Positions 1 to 5,700 of a stretch of 23,639 bases of DNA are shown piece by piece. Position 1 is the stretch's first letter. Each line of letters starts with the position of its first letter. The stretch is from positions 1 through 23,639 of IMG/VR virus record IMGVR_UViG_3300025112_000195, one strand, 5' to 3'. The position numbers were made by a program, and so were the translations under genes. Under the pieces are notes generated by a model that did not search any database, was not told the DNA's origin, and saw only the letters and a list, made by a program, of their open reading frames with translations. This DNA comes from a virus.

Positions 1-34
1 TGGGAAATTGTGTGGCTGTTTGCTCGGCCATTGG

Positions 35-66
35 CCGCCGAAAGTGCGGCGGTTATTTTTTCGGCG
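35..66 (+). terminator. Rightward intrinsic terminator at the left edge
   Basis: CCGCCG at 35-40 pairs with CGGCGG at 47-52 around the loop AAAGTG, and G-U pairs can extend the stem by two. The stem is followed by TTATTTTTT at 53-61, and a second T-run begins at 67. A GC stem followed by U-rich RNA on the plus strand fits a rho-independent terminator. It would end a rightward transcript from outside the window, where it meets the leftward operon that ends at 103. Read leftward, the stem has no T-run behind it. Confidence 0.7.
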
Positions 67-102
67 TTTTTTTCGTTAATATTTATCGGCTTATCCATCA
101 CG

Positions 103-738
103 TTAGTTGCTCCATTGTTGTGCCATTTGAGTGGCAATTCCTGAATATGTCTCACTGCGTACCTGCCAGCGGTTGGCAGATGGTGGTAAGCGGTTCTGAC
201 CGCTGTTGGTCTGGTTAGCCCACCGTTCCTTGCCATCAACCAGTCTGCCGCTTATGCGGTCTGCCGGATCGGCAACCAACAGCGGCAGGTTCTTGAGCCA
301 TAGGCCGGTCTTCTTGCTGGCATCCGATCCGTAGTCATAGGGCTGGATGTACTGGTCTGCCTTGCGCCATCTGGTGGACATCACGCCGACCGGATTTTCA
401 ATACAGATATGCCTGATCGGGGCATTGGCCATCTCCATGAAAAATTCTTCGGCTTGATCACGGGCGGCTCGTCGTGCAGCGCCGGTGAGGGTGTCTGCCT
501 TGACCTTCTGATGGTATGGACCGTCTGAATATGCCCACTCTGCGCTACTGGTGAGGTAGGTACACGGTGGGTGGGCAATGAGCATATTCCAGTTATCGGT
601 GAGGTACTGCAACACATCGCCTTGCAGATGGTAGGGACTGTCACTGGGTAACAGATCACATGACCATGCGTTATGACCCAGTGCGCGGAAAGCATCTCTG
701 ACGACTCCTGACGACTCACAGGCGACTAGGACTCTCAT
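103..738 (-). CDS. Phage DNA cytosine methyltransferase-like protein (C5-MTase fold, short form)
   Basis: The 211-residue protein carries the main C5-cytosine methyltransferase landmarks in order. There is an N-terminal SAM-loop-like strand with ACESSG at residues 6-11, a PPC motif at 57-59 whose C59 would be the catalytic cysteine, and an ENP at 114-116 matching the usual ENV motif. The tail has the patterns I associate with a short phage family: KKTGLWLKNLP near 142-152, then LPPS and RW near 184-191. Full bacterial C5 methyltransferases are usually well over 300 residues, so a separate target-recognition domain is small or missing. The likely role is SAM-dependent base modification that protects phage DNA from host restriction (inference). 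The ATG at 738-736 overlaps the stop of the upstream 51-aa frame as TGATG, so the pair is translationally coupled. It is the last gene of the leftward operon. The family call is fairly firm; base and target specificity are not readable. Confidence 0.82.
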   Translation of the reverse strand: MRVLVACESSGVVRDAFRALGHNAWSCDLLPSDSPYHLQGDVLQYLTDNWNMLIAHPPCTYLTSSAEWAYSDGPYHQKVKADTLTGAARRAARDQAEEFFMEMANAPIRHICIENPVGVMSTRWRKADQYIQPYDYGSDASKKTGLWLKNLPLLVADPADRISGRLVDGKERWANQTNSGQNRLPPSANRWQVRSETYSGIATQMAQQWSN

Positions 739-893
739 CAGTCAAAGTCCTTCGGGTCGAATCCACATTCTTCAGCCAGTCGAGCCAGTGCCGCCCATAT
801 CTCATCGCTGTCCAGTATCTGAACCTCAAACTCATCACCAAACGCCACGTCAGCAAGGGTGTACAGCCGTTGGATGTCTTCTTTAACAGTCAT
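738..893 (-). CDS. Small acidic hypothetical protein (51 aa)
   Basis: This short leftward frame starts at the ATG at 893-891 and stops with TGA at 740-738. It encodes 51 residues, strongly acidic, with a C-terminus ending in FDPKDFD. Both ends support it: its ATG overlaps the stop of the upstream 172-aa gene as ATGA, and its TGA overlaps the start of the methyltransferase-like gene as TGATG. It therefore fills the gap between two convincing genes with no spare bases. No family is recognised. Small acidic early phage proteins often bind and inhibit host proteins, but nothing in this sequence shows that. Confidence 0.72.
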   Translation of the reverse strand: MTVKEDIQRLYTLADVAFGDEFEVQILDSDEIWAALARLAEECGFDPKDFD

Positions 894-1408
894 GCCGCAT
901 ACTCCCTGTAGAGGTCAAAGGCTTCATCAATAGGCAGGTTGTTGAGTACGACTGCATCAGGGTGCTTGTCTGCGACAATCTTAATACAACGATCATCAAT
1001 AGAACGAATACCCTTGAATCCTGACGCCCATATCTGATCATCTTCAATGTAGACAACCTTGGATTTCATACTTCTCATCAGATGCTTACGGCCTTCAACC
1101 TGATTCATCTGGTCGGCAATCAGTAACTGCAAATCCCATGGCATTGAGAAGTCATCGTCCAGTTTGTAGGGTGGCAGGGTCTTGCAATGCTCTGCAACCG
1201 CTGCCATCGCTGTCTCAAACGAGGTGACTTCTTTATTGTTGGCTGGTCTGCCATGAGGTGAGTAGGCATAGAAATTATCAGGTCCACCGTGACCGTCATT
1301 ACTTGCGAGGATTGACCTGACTCCATCAACATAGATTGTCGCTTGGTAGCAGGTTGTTTCTTCTGATGCAAACTCCGCAATCTTCAGGTTCTTAATCTCA
1401 AATTTCAT
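890..1408 (-). CDS. Conserved hypothetical phage protein (172 aa)
   Basis: The protein is soluble, with no signal peptide or membrane segment. Residues 1-60 look like a beta-rich domain containing a glycine-rich NDGHGGPDN stretch near 37-45. The middle has a helical segment rich in Met, Lys and Glu, and residues 110-172 alternate predicted strands and helices. I do not recognise a family. The start at 1408 is preceded by AAGGACCAA about 5 bases upstream, the same element seen before two other genes of this operon. The stop overlaps the ATG of the next gene as ATGA. The upstream gap of 83 bases contains an inverted repeat. As part of the leftward operon it probably acts in takeover or DNA metabolism rather than in the virion, but only position supports this. 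Confidence 0.75.
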   Translation of the reverse strand: MKFEIKNLKIAEFASEETTCYQATIYVDGVRSILASNDGHGGPDNFYAYSPHGRPANNKEVTSFETAMAAVAEHCKTLPPYKLDDDFSMPWDLQLLIADQMNQVEGRKHLMRSMKSKVVYIEDDQIWASGFKGIRSIDDRCIKIVADKHPDAVVLNNLPIDEAFDLYREYAA

Positions 1409-1444
1409 ATTGTTGGTCCTTTGGTTTATCGGGTACTTCTACGG

Positions 1445-1477
1445 GCTAACCGCCACGATGGTCTGCGGCGGTTGGTC
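1445..1477 (-). other. Intercistronic inverted repeat in the leftward operon
   Basis: AACCGCC at 1448-1454 is complementary to GGCGGTT at 1467-1473, with a 12-base loop. The stem extends outward by about three to four more pairs if G-U wobbles are allowed. It lies between the stop of the 60-aa gene and the AAGGACCAA element of the 172-aa gene. No T-run follows it in the leftward direction, so a processing site, stability element or translational control hairpin is more likely than a terminator. Confidence 0.5.
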
Positions 1478-1491
1478 GGTCGGGTGGTGGG

Positions 1492-1674
1492 TTAGTTGTC
1501 TTCAATCTCTTCGATGGTGATGTTACCTTCCATCAGATCAATAACCGCCGCCATCCCCTCCTCGTAGGTCATGCCGTGCCATTTGCTACCCTCATCCATA
1601 GCTGTGAAAATGATGGTCATAAGCCGCTCGTATTCATCGCTTGTAATATTGTGGGCGAAATGTTTAATCGTCAT
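1492..1674 (-). CDS. Small acidic hypothetical protein (60 aa)
   Basis: I place the start at the ATG at 1674-1672 because AGGAG sits about 9 bases upstream. A longer reading from a TTG at 1704 would put that ribosome-binding site inside the gene. The product is about 60 residues, acidic towards the C-terminus (ending near EIEDN), probably helical and without membrane segments. It resembles no family I can name. The upstream neighbour ends at 1709, so the two genes are about 35 bases apart in the same operon. An inverted repeat separates it from the next gene downstream. Confidence 0.65.
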   Translation of the reverse strand: MTIKHFAHNITSDEYERLMTIIFTAMDEGSKWHGMTYEEGMAAVIDLMEGNITIEEIEDN

Positions 1675-1708
1675 GCTGTCGTACTCCTGTTGATGTCTTT
1701 CCAAGTGG

Positions 1709-1987
1709 TTAGATGATAGGACCGCATCCTGCTTTCATGGCAGCCAATGCCATGTTGTTGAATAGTTGGGTGGAACAGTGTTCCCTACTGTTATCGATCA
1801 GGTTGCGGATGATCGGCTTGTATGATTCCGGTAACGTGCCGAAATTGCGCCGGTTCCGCTTCAGCATCCACTCAAAAAGATGCACGTCATCCAATTGACC
1901 GTTAACTGCCAAGTCCAATTCGTTGGCATCGCGCAGTGTTGCGATGGTAAGTAGTAGTACGTCGATCTGTCGCTTGGTGAATCTCAT
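1709..1987 (-). CDS. Hypothetical phage protein (92 aa), helical
   Basis: The 92-residue protein is basic at the N-terminus (RFTKRQ) and looks mostly helical, with a leucine-rich segment at about residues 9-25. It lacks recognisable motifs. The ATG at 1987-1985 has AGGAGG about 7 bases upstream and overlaps the stop of the 229-aa gene as ATGA, so the two are translationally coupled. Its C-terminus is GCGPII. The N-terminal pattern (TKRQ-DVLLL-A-L) could belong to a small DNA- or protein-binding helical domain, but that is a guess. The reading frame is well supported by operon packing. Confidence 0.7.
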   Translation of the reverse strand: MRFTKRQIDVLLLTIATLRDANELDLAVNGQLDDVHLFEWMLKRNRRNFGTLPESYKPIIRNLIDNSREHCSTQLFNNMALAAMKAGCGPII

Positions 1988-2673
1988 GCTTGTGCCTCCT
2001 GAAATTTGCTAGCCTTGCCACCGTGGGCAAGGATGACGATGGATGCCTTGCGACCGGTCTGACCGTTGCAGGCTTGGCAGTCAATGCATTGCAGCTTACG
2101 GCCCATCTCCTCACTGGCCGGGCAGTGTGCCTCGTTGCTTGCCTTGTGCCCGTCTGCAGGGGCCACGCGAAAGGTGCGCCATCCCTCAGTCTGTGCTTTA
2201 GTGGCTTGTACTTGGCTGTCAACACTCGCCATCACAATTGATTTCCAGCCGGTAGTAGCGCGTGGCGTGTCCCATTGGTGGCTGTAGCCGGTACGCCCTT
2301 CGGTGATGTCGAGCAACGGTTGCCATGCTGACTGGGGTACTGCCAACGGGTCGCCATAGCTGCCCAGTCTGAGCGGTTGACCGGCGAATTGGTCGATGGT
2401 GCGGGTAGCGTAGCTGCCACGGTGAAATGCTCTGTAGACTGATAGCGGAGCCTGAAACGTGAGGACGTAACAGTCACGGTCCCGGTGGGGGCAATCCCCA
2501 CATACGCTGTAATCGTCGCCCGTCTTGACTGCAGTGTGAGGCTCAATATCTGATCGCATGATCCAAGTCTGCACCATGTTGCCAGTCTTGCGGTTGCCTA
2601 TGGATTTGCTGAGAGTGGCTATTGCTACGATGGGTTTGCCGTCGATCGCGGATGGTCCTTGATAGAAGATCAT
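1984..2673 (-). CDS. Cysteine-cluster phage protein, possibly metal or Fe-S binding (229 aa)
   Basis: Seven cysteines fall in two groups: C58, C61 and C68 (CxxC then CYV), and C184, C196, C199 and C202 (CxxCxxC). This spacing suggests a zinc or iron-sulfur site made from both halves of the chain. Other marks are GNRKTGNM near 26-33 and PLRLGSYGDP near 100-109. The protein resembles a widespread phage family of unknown function with the same GNRKTG and CGDCP patterns; I cannot confirm the name from sequence alone. No membrane segment is visible. The ATG at 2673 is preceded by the AAGGACCAA element, and the stop overlaps the next gene. A role in nucleic-acid modification or redox chemistry is possible, but unproven. 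Confidence 0.75.
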   Translation of the reverse strand: MIFYQGPSAIDGKPIVAIATLSKSIGNRKTGNMVQTWIMRSDIEPHTAVKTGDDYSVCGDCPHRDRDCYVLTFQAPLSVYRAFHRGSYATRTIDQFAGQPLRLGSYGDPLAVPQSAWQPLLDITEGRTGYSHQWDTPRATTGWKSIVMASVDSQVQATKAQTEGWRTFRVAPADGHKASNEAHCPASEEMGRKLQCIDCQACNGQTGRKASIVILAHGGKASKFQEAQA

Positions 2674-2693
2674 TGGTTTGGTCCTTGGTTGGG

Positions 2694-2978
2694 TTAGCGG
2701 ATAAAATGAGTCAGGTTGATGACGTTGGAGTCATGGTCCATCGCCATCCATCGGTCGAACAGTTCGGCGAGTTCTTCAGCCAAAATAGCTTTCACCTCGT
2801 CGGTCATGCTGTCGTACTGGACGCAGTGCAGGGATCTGATATTGTGGTAGTGGGGGTTATCGCGATAATTGGGGATGTCCCTGAGTTGACACACCCTATC
2901 GATGTGAGTGACGTTGAAGTAGTTGTTTTCTGCGAGTTGAGAGAGATGAAAATTGCTGAGTCGGTCGATATTGGTCAT
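2694..2978 (-). CDS. First gene of the leftward operon, hypothetical (94 aa)
   Basis: The protein has 94 residues and is rich in His, Asn and Asp in the first half. A helical acidic stretch (VKAILAEELAELF) follows at about residues 62-74. No family is recognised. It is the promoter-proximal gene: a TATAAT box lies about 30 bases upstream of the ATG at 2978-2976, and AAGGACCAA is placed about 4 bases before the start. Only about 20 bases separate its stop from the next start, which is typical of one operon. Promoter-proximal genes of phage accessory operons often act early against the host, which is only an expectation here. Confidence 0.7.
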   Translation of the reverse strand: MTNIDRLSNFHLSQLAENNYFNVTHIDRVCQLRDIPNYRDNPHYHNIRSLHCVQYDSMTDEVKAILAEELAELFDRWMAMDHDSNVINLTHFIR

Positions 2979-3010
2979 GGGTTGGTCCTTAATTGGTGAG
3001 TGTGTGAACC

Positions 3011-3038
3011 ATTATAGCGAGTGATAGCAAGATAGCAA
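3011..3038 (-). promoter_or_regulatory. Leftward sigma70-type promoter of the accessory operon
   Basis: On the minus strand, TTGCTA (3038-3033) is followed after 16 bases by a perfect TATAAT (3016-3011), placing a start about 25 bases before the ATG of the 94-aa gene. The -35 box lies inside a tandem GATAGCAA repeat, so a protein binding that repeat would block the promoter. The host RNA polymerase is the likely user. Confidence 0.65.
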
Positions 3039-3091
3039 GCCCTGGGTGATATATTTTTTCCTGCTGCTATCAATCAATCTGCCTGCTATCA
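3022..3091. repeat. TGATAGCA octamer cluster, possible operator
   Basis: TGATAGCA occurs at 3022-3029, and its reverse complement TGCTATCA occurs at 3065-3072 and 3084-3091. GATAGCAA is also repeated head to tail at 3023-3030 and 3031-3038. Several exact octamers in both orientations within 70 bases, overlapping the -35 box of the leftward promoter, look like binding sites for a regulator. The protein that would bind is not identified in this window. Confidence 0.5.
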
Positions 3092-3140
3092 TAGGGTCAA
3101 ATAGGCTGGAAGCCAGGTAGGGCGTGGGATGTGGGCATTC

Positions 3141-3164
3141 GGGCAGTGATTTGGGCAGTGATTT
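3141..3164. repeat. Tandem 12-bp repeat (two copies)
   Basis: GGGCAGTGATTT is repeated exactly at 3141-3152 and 3153-3164 in the divergent region. Nothing in the unit is recognised. Two copies are too few to call an iteron array, but the repeat adds to the unusual structure of this region. Confidence 0.6.
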
Positions 3165-3351
3165 GGACACCCGACACCCGCCGTTTACCCAATCATAGTG
3201 GGTATGCTACAGCCCTTTGTTTATGCGGGTTGTAGAGAATCTTGCCCACCACCCCTCGATTGGTCCTACTCCGCTACAAATCCCCCTATGATATATACCA
3301 TATAGCAGGCTATCTACACCCCCTCCCACCGACTACTATATATATATTAAA

Positions 3352-3367
3352 GGGTATAGGGGTATAG
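3352..3367. repeat. Tandem 8-bp repeat (two copies) beside an AT-rich tract
   Basis: GGGTATAG is repeated at 3352-3359 and 3360-3367 immediately after a run of alternating TA bases. Its position about 115 bases before TerS would suit a control element or a packaging or origin signal; this is inference. Confidence 0.5.
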
Positions 3368-3443
3368 AAGGGCGAAAGGAGTGTGATATCAACGACTTAC
3401 GAGTTACCCCCAGGCTAGGTAATCGGCGGGTAAGCCGGGTGTG

Positions 3444-3471
3444 TTGTGTGTAGGGTGGTAGATTGTATAGA
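3444..3471 (+). promoter_or_regulatory. Weak possible promoter of the TerS gene
   Basis: TTGTGT at 3444-3449, a 16-base spacer and TATAGA at 3466-3471 give a modest sigma70-like match. A transcript from it would begin within a few bases of the TerS ATG at 3481, so the message would be nearly leaderless. The match is weak and could be chance. Confidence 0.25.
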
Positions 3472-3480
3472 CTGTGAGGC

Positions 3481-3825
3481 ATGACAAAACAGTTATACAG
3501 TAGTCCTGCAGATATCCAGATCATGGTTGACCTGTACTTTGATGATGCGGTTGCGGCTGAAGACCCCGTGAGTATTGCTGGGTTGGCTTATGCACTAGGC
3601 TTCGTCAGTCGGCAGTCGTTGTACGACTATGAACGCAAAGAATTGTACGCTGACGTAATAAAAAAAGCCCGTCTTAGGGTCGAAGCATACATGGTCAAAC
3701 GGTCGATCAAATCGAATGGGGCGGGGGCTATATTCCAGCTAAAGAATATGGGCTACACAGACCGCCAGGTTATGCAAATTGAGCCTGTAACGATCAATAT
3801 TAGCGGTAAGGACAGCGAATTGTGA
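3481..3825 (+). CDS. terS: Terminase small subunit (DNA-packaging protein)
   Basis: The 114-residue protein matches the pattern of phage small terminase or DNA-packaging proteins of the gp3-package type. It has an N-terminal helix-turn-helix-like stretch (SIAGLAYALGFVSRQSLYDY, about residues 31-50), a basic helix, and SNGAGAIFQLKNMGYTDRQ near 79-97, where such proteins typically read GNAAGAIFALKN. TerS oligomers recognise the packaging site and feed DNA to TerL. An in-frame TGA at 3475-3477 sits just before the ATG, so translation cannot begin further upstream. The only purine-rich match, GAGG, ends one base before the ATG, which is too close for a normal ribosome-binding site. It is the first rightward gene after the divergent region. 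TerL follows about 2.3 kb later rather than next door, which is unusual. Confidence 0.82.
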   Translation: MTKQLYSSPADIQIMVDLYFDDAVAAEDPVSIAGLAYALGFVSRQSLYDYERKELYADVIKKARLRVEAYMVKRSIKSNGAGAIFQLKNMGYTDRQVMQIEPVTINISGKDSEL

Positions 3826-4048
3826 GGCGGTCGGGAAGCCGCCCCCACCCCCGCCTGACAGCGGGGGGAGGTCTTCGGGCGGCTGTTTACTCACCGCCCA
3901 CAAATTTTCAGACCTACAACCCAACCAACGCTCAACCAACCGTTTGGCCGCTGAAAAACGGGTCATCGCTAAATTTTATCGACCCCAACCAACAATCTGA
4001 CCGCTCAAAAACCGACCCCTCCCAAAATTTTTCAGGAGATCCTGACAG
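3826..4048 (+). other. Structured, gene-free spacer after TerS
   Basis: This 223-base spacer begins with a nested hairpin. AGCCGCCC at 3837-3844 pairs with GGGCGGCT at 3877-3884, and inside it CCCCCGC at 3848-3854 pairs with GCGGGGG at 3861-3867 around CTGACA. No T-run follows directly, so termination would be inefficient at best. The rest is C- and A-rich with imperfect repeats: AAATTTT recurs, ACCAAC recurs, and TGACCGCTCAA occurs at 3998-4008 and again at 4050-4060 over the next start codon. A weak frame here (3822-4052) reads as low-complexity protein and I do not accept it. Confidence 0.55.
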
Positions 4049-4411
4049 ATGACCGCTCAACTAACACCTTATTATCAACCTGATGGTGCTATTTACGCCC
4101 CCAACGAGCAAGACGCTGTGGCATCTGCGTTGCAACTGGACACGGCCACGACCGCTGAGTCCCACACGTTTGCAACCAGTGACGCACTCAAGATTATACG
4201 CATCCAGGCCGACCAGGATATTTACTATGCGTTCGGGGCGACCGCCGCTGCACCGACTGATGATGACATAGCCGGTGCATCGATCTACTTACCGGCAGGC
4301 CAGGAACGGCTGATCCAACTGACTCCGCACCCAAGCACTGGGGAGTTGCCTTACATCTCATGTGTCTCAGCGGTTAATGAGACAAATGTGAATATTCTCG
4401 GTTGGGGGTAG
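4049..4411 (+). CDS. Small beta-rich phage virion-type protein (120 aa)
   Basis: The protein has alternating short strands: residues 39-66 (TFATSDALKIIRIQADQDIYYAFG), then a YLPAG turn near 80-84 and a C-terminal IS-C-VSAVNETNVNI stretch. This is the pattern of small phage proteins that read I-R-I-x-A-D-x-D-x-x-x-A-F-G followed by YLPA, often found among head or neck genes. Their function is not established. AGGAG lies about 10 bases upstream of the ATG. It is followed by the 52-aa basic gene after three bases. No signal peptide or membrane segment is seen. A minor head or decoration protein is the best guess. Confidence 0.65.
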   Translation: MTAQLTPYYQPDGAIYAPNEQDAVASALQLDTATTAESHTFATSDALKIIRIQADQDIYYAFGATAAAPTDDDIAGASIYLPAGQERLIQLTPHPSTGELPYISCVSAVNETNVNILGWG

Positions 4412-4414
4412 CAA

Positions 4415-4573
4415 ATGACCGCCGCCCAACGCATGATGGATCGGCAGAGGCAGCAGCGACAGAGGCAAATGCGTCGGGCGATTGTTCGCATTCATCGTAC
4501 CAACAATTCATTTCATACGAGTGCTGGTAGACCGTTTTATACCAGTGCTGGTAGTAGATTCTACGGAGCATAG
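4415..4573 (+). CDS. Small basic Gln/Arg-rich peptide with repeated TSAG motif (52 aa)
   Basis: The frame starts at the ATG at 4415, four bases after the previous stop, with GGGGGT upstream as a ribosome-binding site. It ends with TAG at 4571-4573, two bases before the next gene. It encodes 52 residues: an N-terminal helix dominated by Gln and Arg at residues 5-21, then a tail in which TSAG occurs twice (near 35-38 and 43-46), each preceded and followed by aromatics or arginine. It fits exactly between two accepted genes, which is the main support. A nucleic-acid- or capsid-binding peptide is possible, but no family is recognised. Confidence 0.6.
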   Translation: MTAAQRMMDRQRQQRQRQMRRAIVRIHRTNNSFHTSAGRPFYTSAGSRFYGA

Positions 4574-4575
4574 TT

Positions 4576-5148
4576 ATGGCCGCACCATATGTTAGTACAC
4601 ACACAGGGGCAGTGATTGACGGTGCCGTAACTGACCTGGCTGCACTGGTTGCTGCCGGTGGGTTGGGTAAAAGCATTGCGCTTCAGGATACGTTCGGGGT
4701 TAGTTTTGCTGCTACCAGTGACGCCGCCGGTATGACCAGTGAGTTGTTGGACGACTATGAAGAGGGGACATTTACTCCGCTCATGCAATTTGCTGCTGGA
4801 TCGGGAACGATCACTTACACATTGCAGCAGGGGGTATATACCAAGGTCGGGCGGCTTGTTTCAATTGCTGGTCGGATTATCACATCGTCCATTGCTTCCA
4901 GAACTGGTGCGGCTAATATGGCTAATATGCCCTATCCAGCCGGTGCAACATATGGATATTCTGCCAGCATTGGACAGGCTGGTGGGTTTAATATCACCGC
5001 TGGATGCTCTGTAACAGGGTATATGGCTGCTTCATCACCGTTATTATTCCTGTATTTATGGGATGCGACTGCTGGTACGTCTTCTCTCATAGACACGGAG
5101 TGGACGGATGACGGCGGGTTTTTCTTTCAATGTAATTACATGGCGTAA
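4576..5148 (+). CDS. Fibre-like beta protein with phage receptor-binding-type C-terminal domain (190 aa)
   Basis: After an Ala- and Gly-rich N-terminus (residues 1-55), the protein has LDDYEEGTFTP at about 58-68, then YTLQQGVYTKVGRLVSIAGRI near 81-101. The pattern D-Y-E-E-G-T-W/F-T-P followed by Y-T-K-x-G-R-L-V is common in the C-terminal beta-sandwich of phage tail fibres and tailspikes. The remainder is Gly-, Ser- and aromatic-rich strands ending in FFFQCNYMA. GGAG lies about 8 bases before the ATG. At 190 residues it is short for a fibre and lacks an obvious tail-attachment domain. It could be a head-attached fibre, a distal fibre module or a decoration protein. Its location between TerS and TerL is unexpected. 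Confidence 0.68.
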   Translation: MAAPYVSTHTGAVIDGAVTDLAALVAAGGLGKSIALQDTFGVSFAATSDAAGMTSELLDDYEEGTFTPLMQFAAGSGTITYTLQQGVYTKVGRLVSIAGRIITSSIASRTGAANMANMPYPAGATYGYSASIGQAGGFNITAGCSVTGYMAASSPLLFLYLWDATAGTSSLIDTEWTDDGGFFFQCNYMA

Positions 5149-5151
5149 GTT

Positions 5152-5700
5152 ATGAGCAGACAACAGACAACAGACTTAATTGAGATCACGCAGACGAATG
5201 CAATCTGCATACGGGACATTATCTCGCAAGGTGGAGTTAGACGGTTTCACCGCCATGTTATTGAGGCAGAGTGTTCAGATGAACACCCACTGGCCCATGC
5301 GATCAGGGACGTGCTGCCTATGGTTGATCCTCGTGATTTTTCGCGTATGACCGACGGAGTGAAGGTGTATCAGGATTTTATTCGGGTACAGGTGCGGTCT
5401 GGTTTTGTACGGGTAGACGACTGCACCTATGTGGTTGAGGATGGTCAGGTGGTTGTTGATGAGATAACGGCCAGACGGGTGATCTACCCAGGCGACGATT
5501 ATTCTGGCGAGAAGGTCAAGGTGCGGAAGGTGTGTGAGATCGTTCATACGCAGGAAGCAATCGACAACTATGCCACCATCAAAGCGGCAGACGCAGCAGC
5601 AGAGGCCAAGCGAGTGGATGAGCAGGACGCTGTTCTCGCCCAGGCCGCAGAGGAGTTCAAGCAGGCAGTGGCAGATGAGGTAGCGAGGCAACTGGCATGA
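5152..5700 (+). CDS. Hypothetical phage protein with Ala/Glu coiled-coil tail (182 aa)
   Basis: Residues 1-130 are mixed alpha/beta with no known motif. Residues 135-182 form an Ala-, Glu- and Lys-rich helix likely to be a coiled coil (AADAAAEAKR and later EEFKQAVADEVARQL). No good ribosome-binding site precedes the ATG, which lies three bases after the previous stop, so expression is probably coupled to the fibre-like gene. Its stop overlaps the start of the peptidase gene as ATGA. The coupling suggests these three proteins are made together. A chaperone or attachment partner for the preceding fibre-like protein is a possibility inferred only from position and the coiled coil. Confidence 0.65.
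   Translation: MSRQQTTDLIEITQTNAICIRDIISQGGVRRFHRHVIEAECSDEHPLAHAIRDVLPMVDPRDFSRMTDGVKVYQDFIRVQVRSGFVRVDDCTYVVEDGQVVVDEITARRVIYPGDDYSGEKVKVRKVCEIVHTQEAIDNYATIKAADAAAEAKRVDEQDAVLAQAAEEFKQAVADEVARQLA

Larger units (their letters stand above)
2979..3480. promoter_or_regulatory. Divergent intergenic control region, candidate packaging or replication site
   Basis: No convincing gene lies in these 502 bases, which separate the leftward accessory operon from the rightward virion operon. The region contains a leftward promoter, copies of TGATAGCA in both orientations, three tandem-dimer repeats (unit starts 3023, 3141 and 3352) and an AT-rich alternating tract near 3335-3350. Repeats, promoters and AT-rich DNA beside TerS are what one expects at a regulatory region, pac or cos site, or origin. 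The sequence alone does not say which applies. Confidence 0.6.

Noticed and set aside
12-218. Rightward open frame of 68 codons at the left edge
   Set aside because: It runs through the terminator hairpin and into the methyltransferase gene on the other strand; composition is not protein-like.
1902-2225. Leftward open frame of 107 codons
   Set aside because: It lies inside the cysteine-cluster gene and the 92-aa gene in another phase and has no start context.
3336-3524. Leftward open frame of 62 codons in the divergent region
   Set aside because: It overlaps the TerS start, has no ribosome-binding site and covers the repeat-rich control region.
3822-4052. Rightward open frame of 76 codons after TerS
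   Set aside because: It starts with GTG inside the TerS stop region, runs through a strong nested hairpin and reads as Pro-, Ser- and Asn-rich low-complexity sequence. No family pattern is seen; the spacer reading is better.
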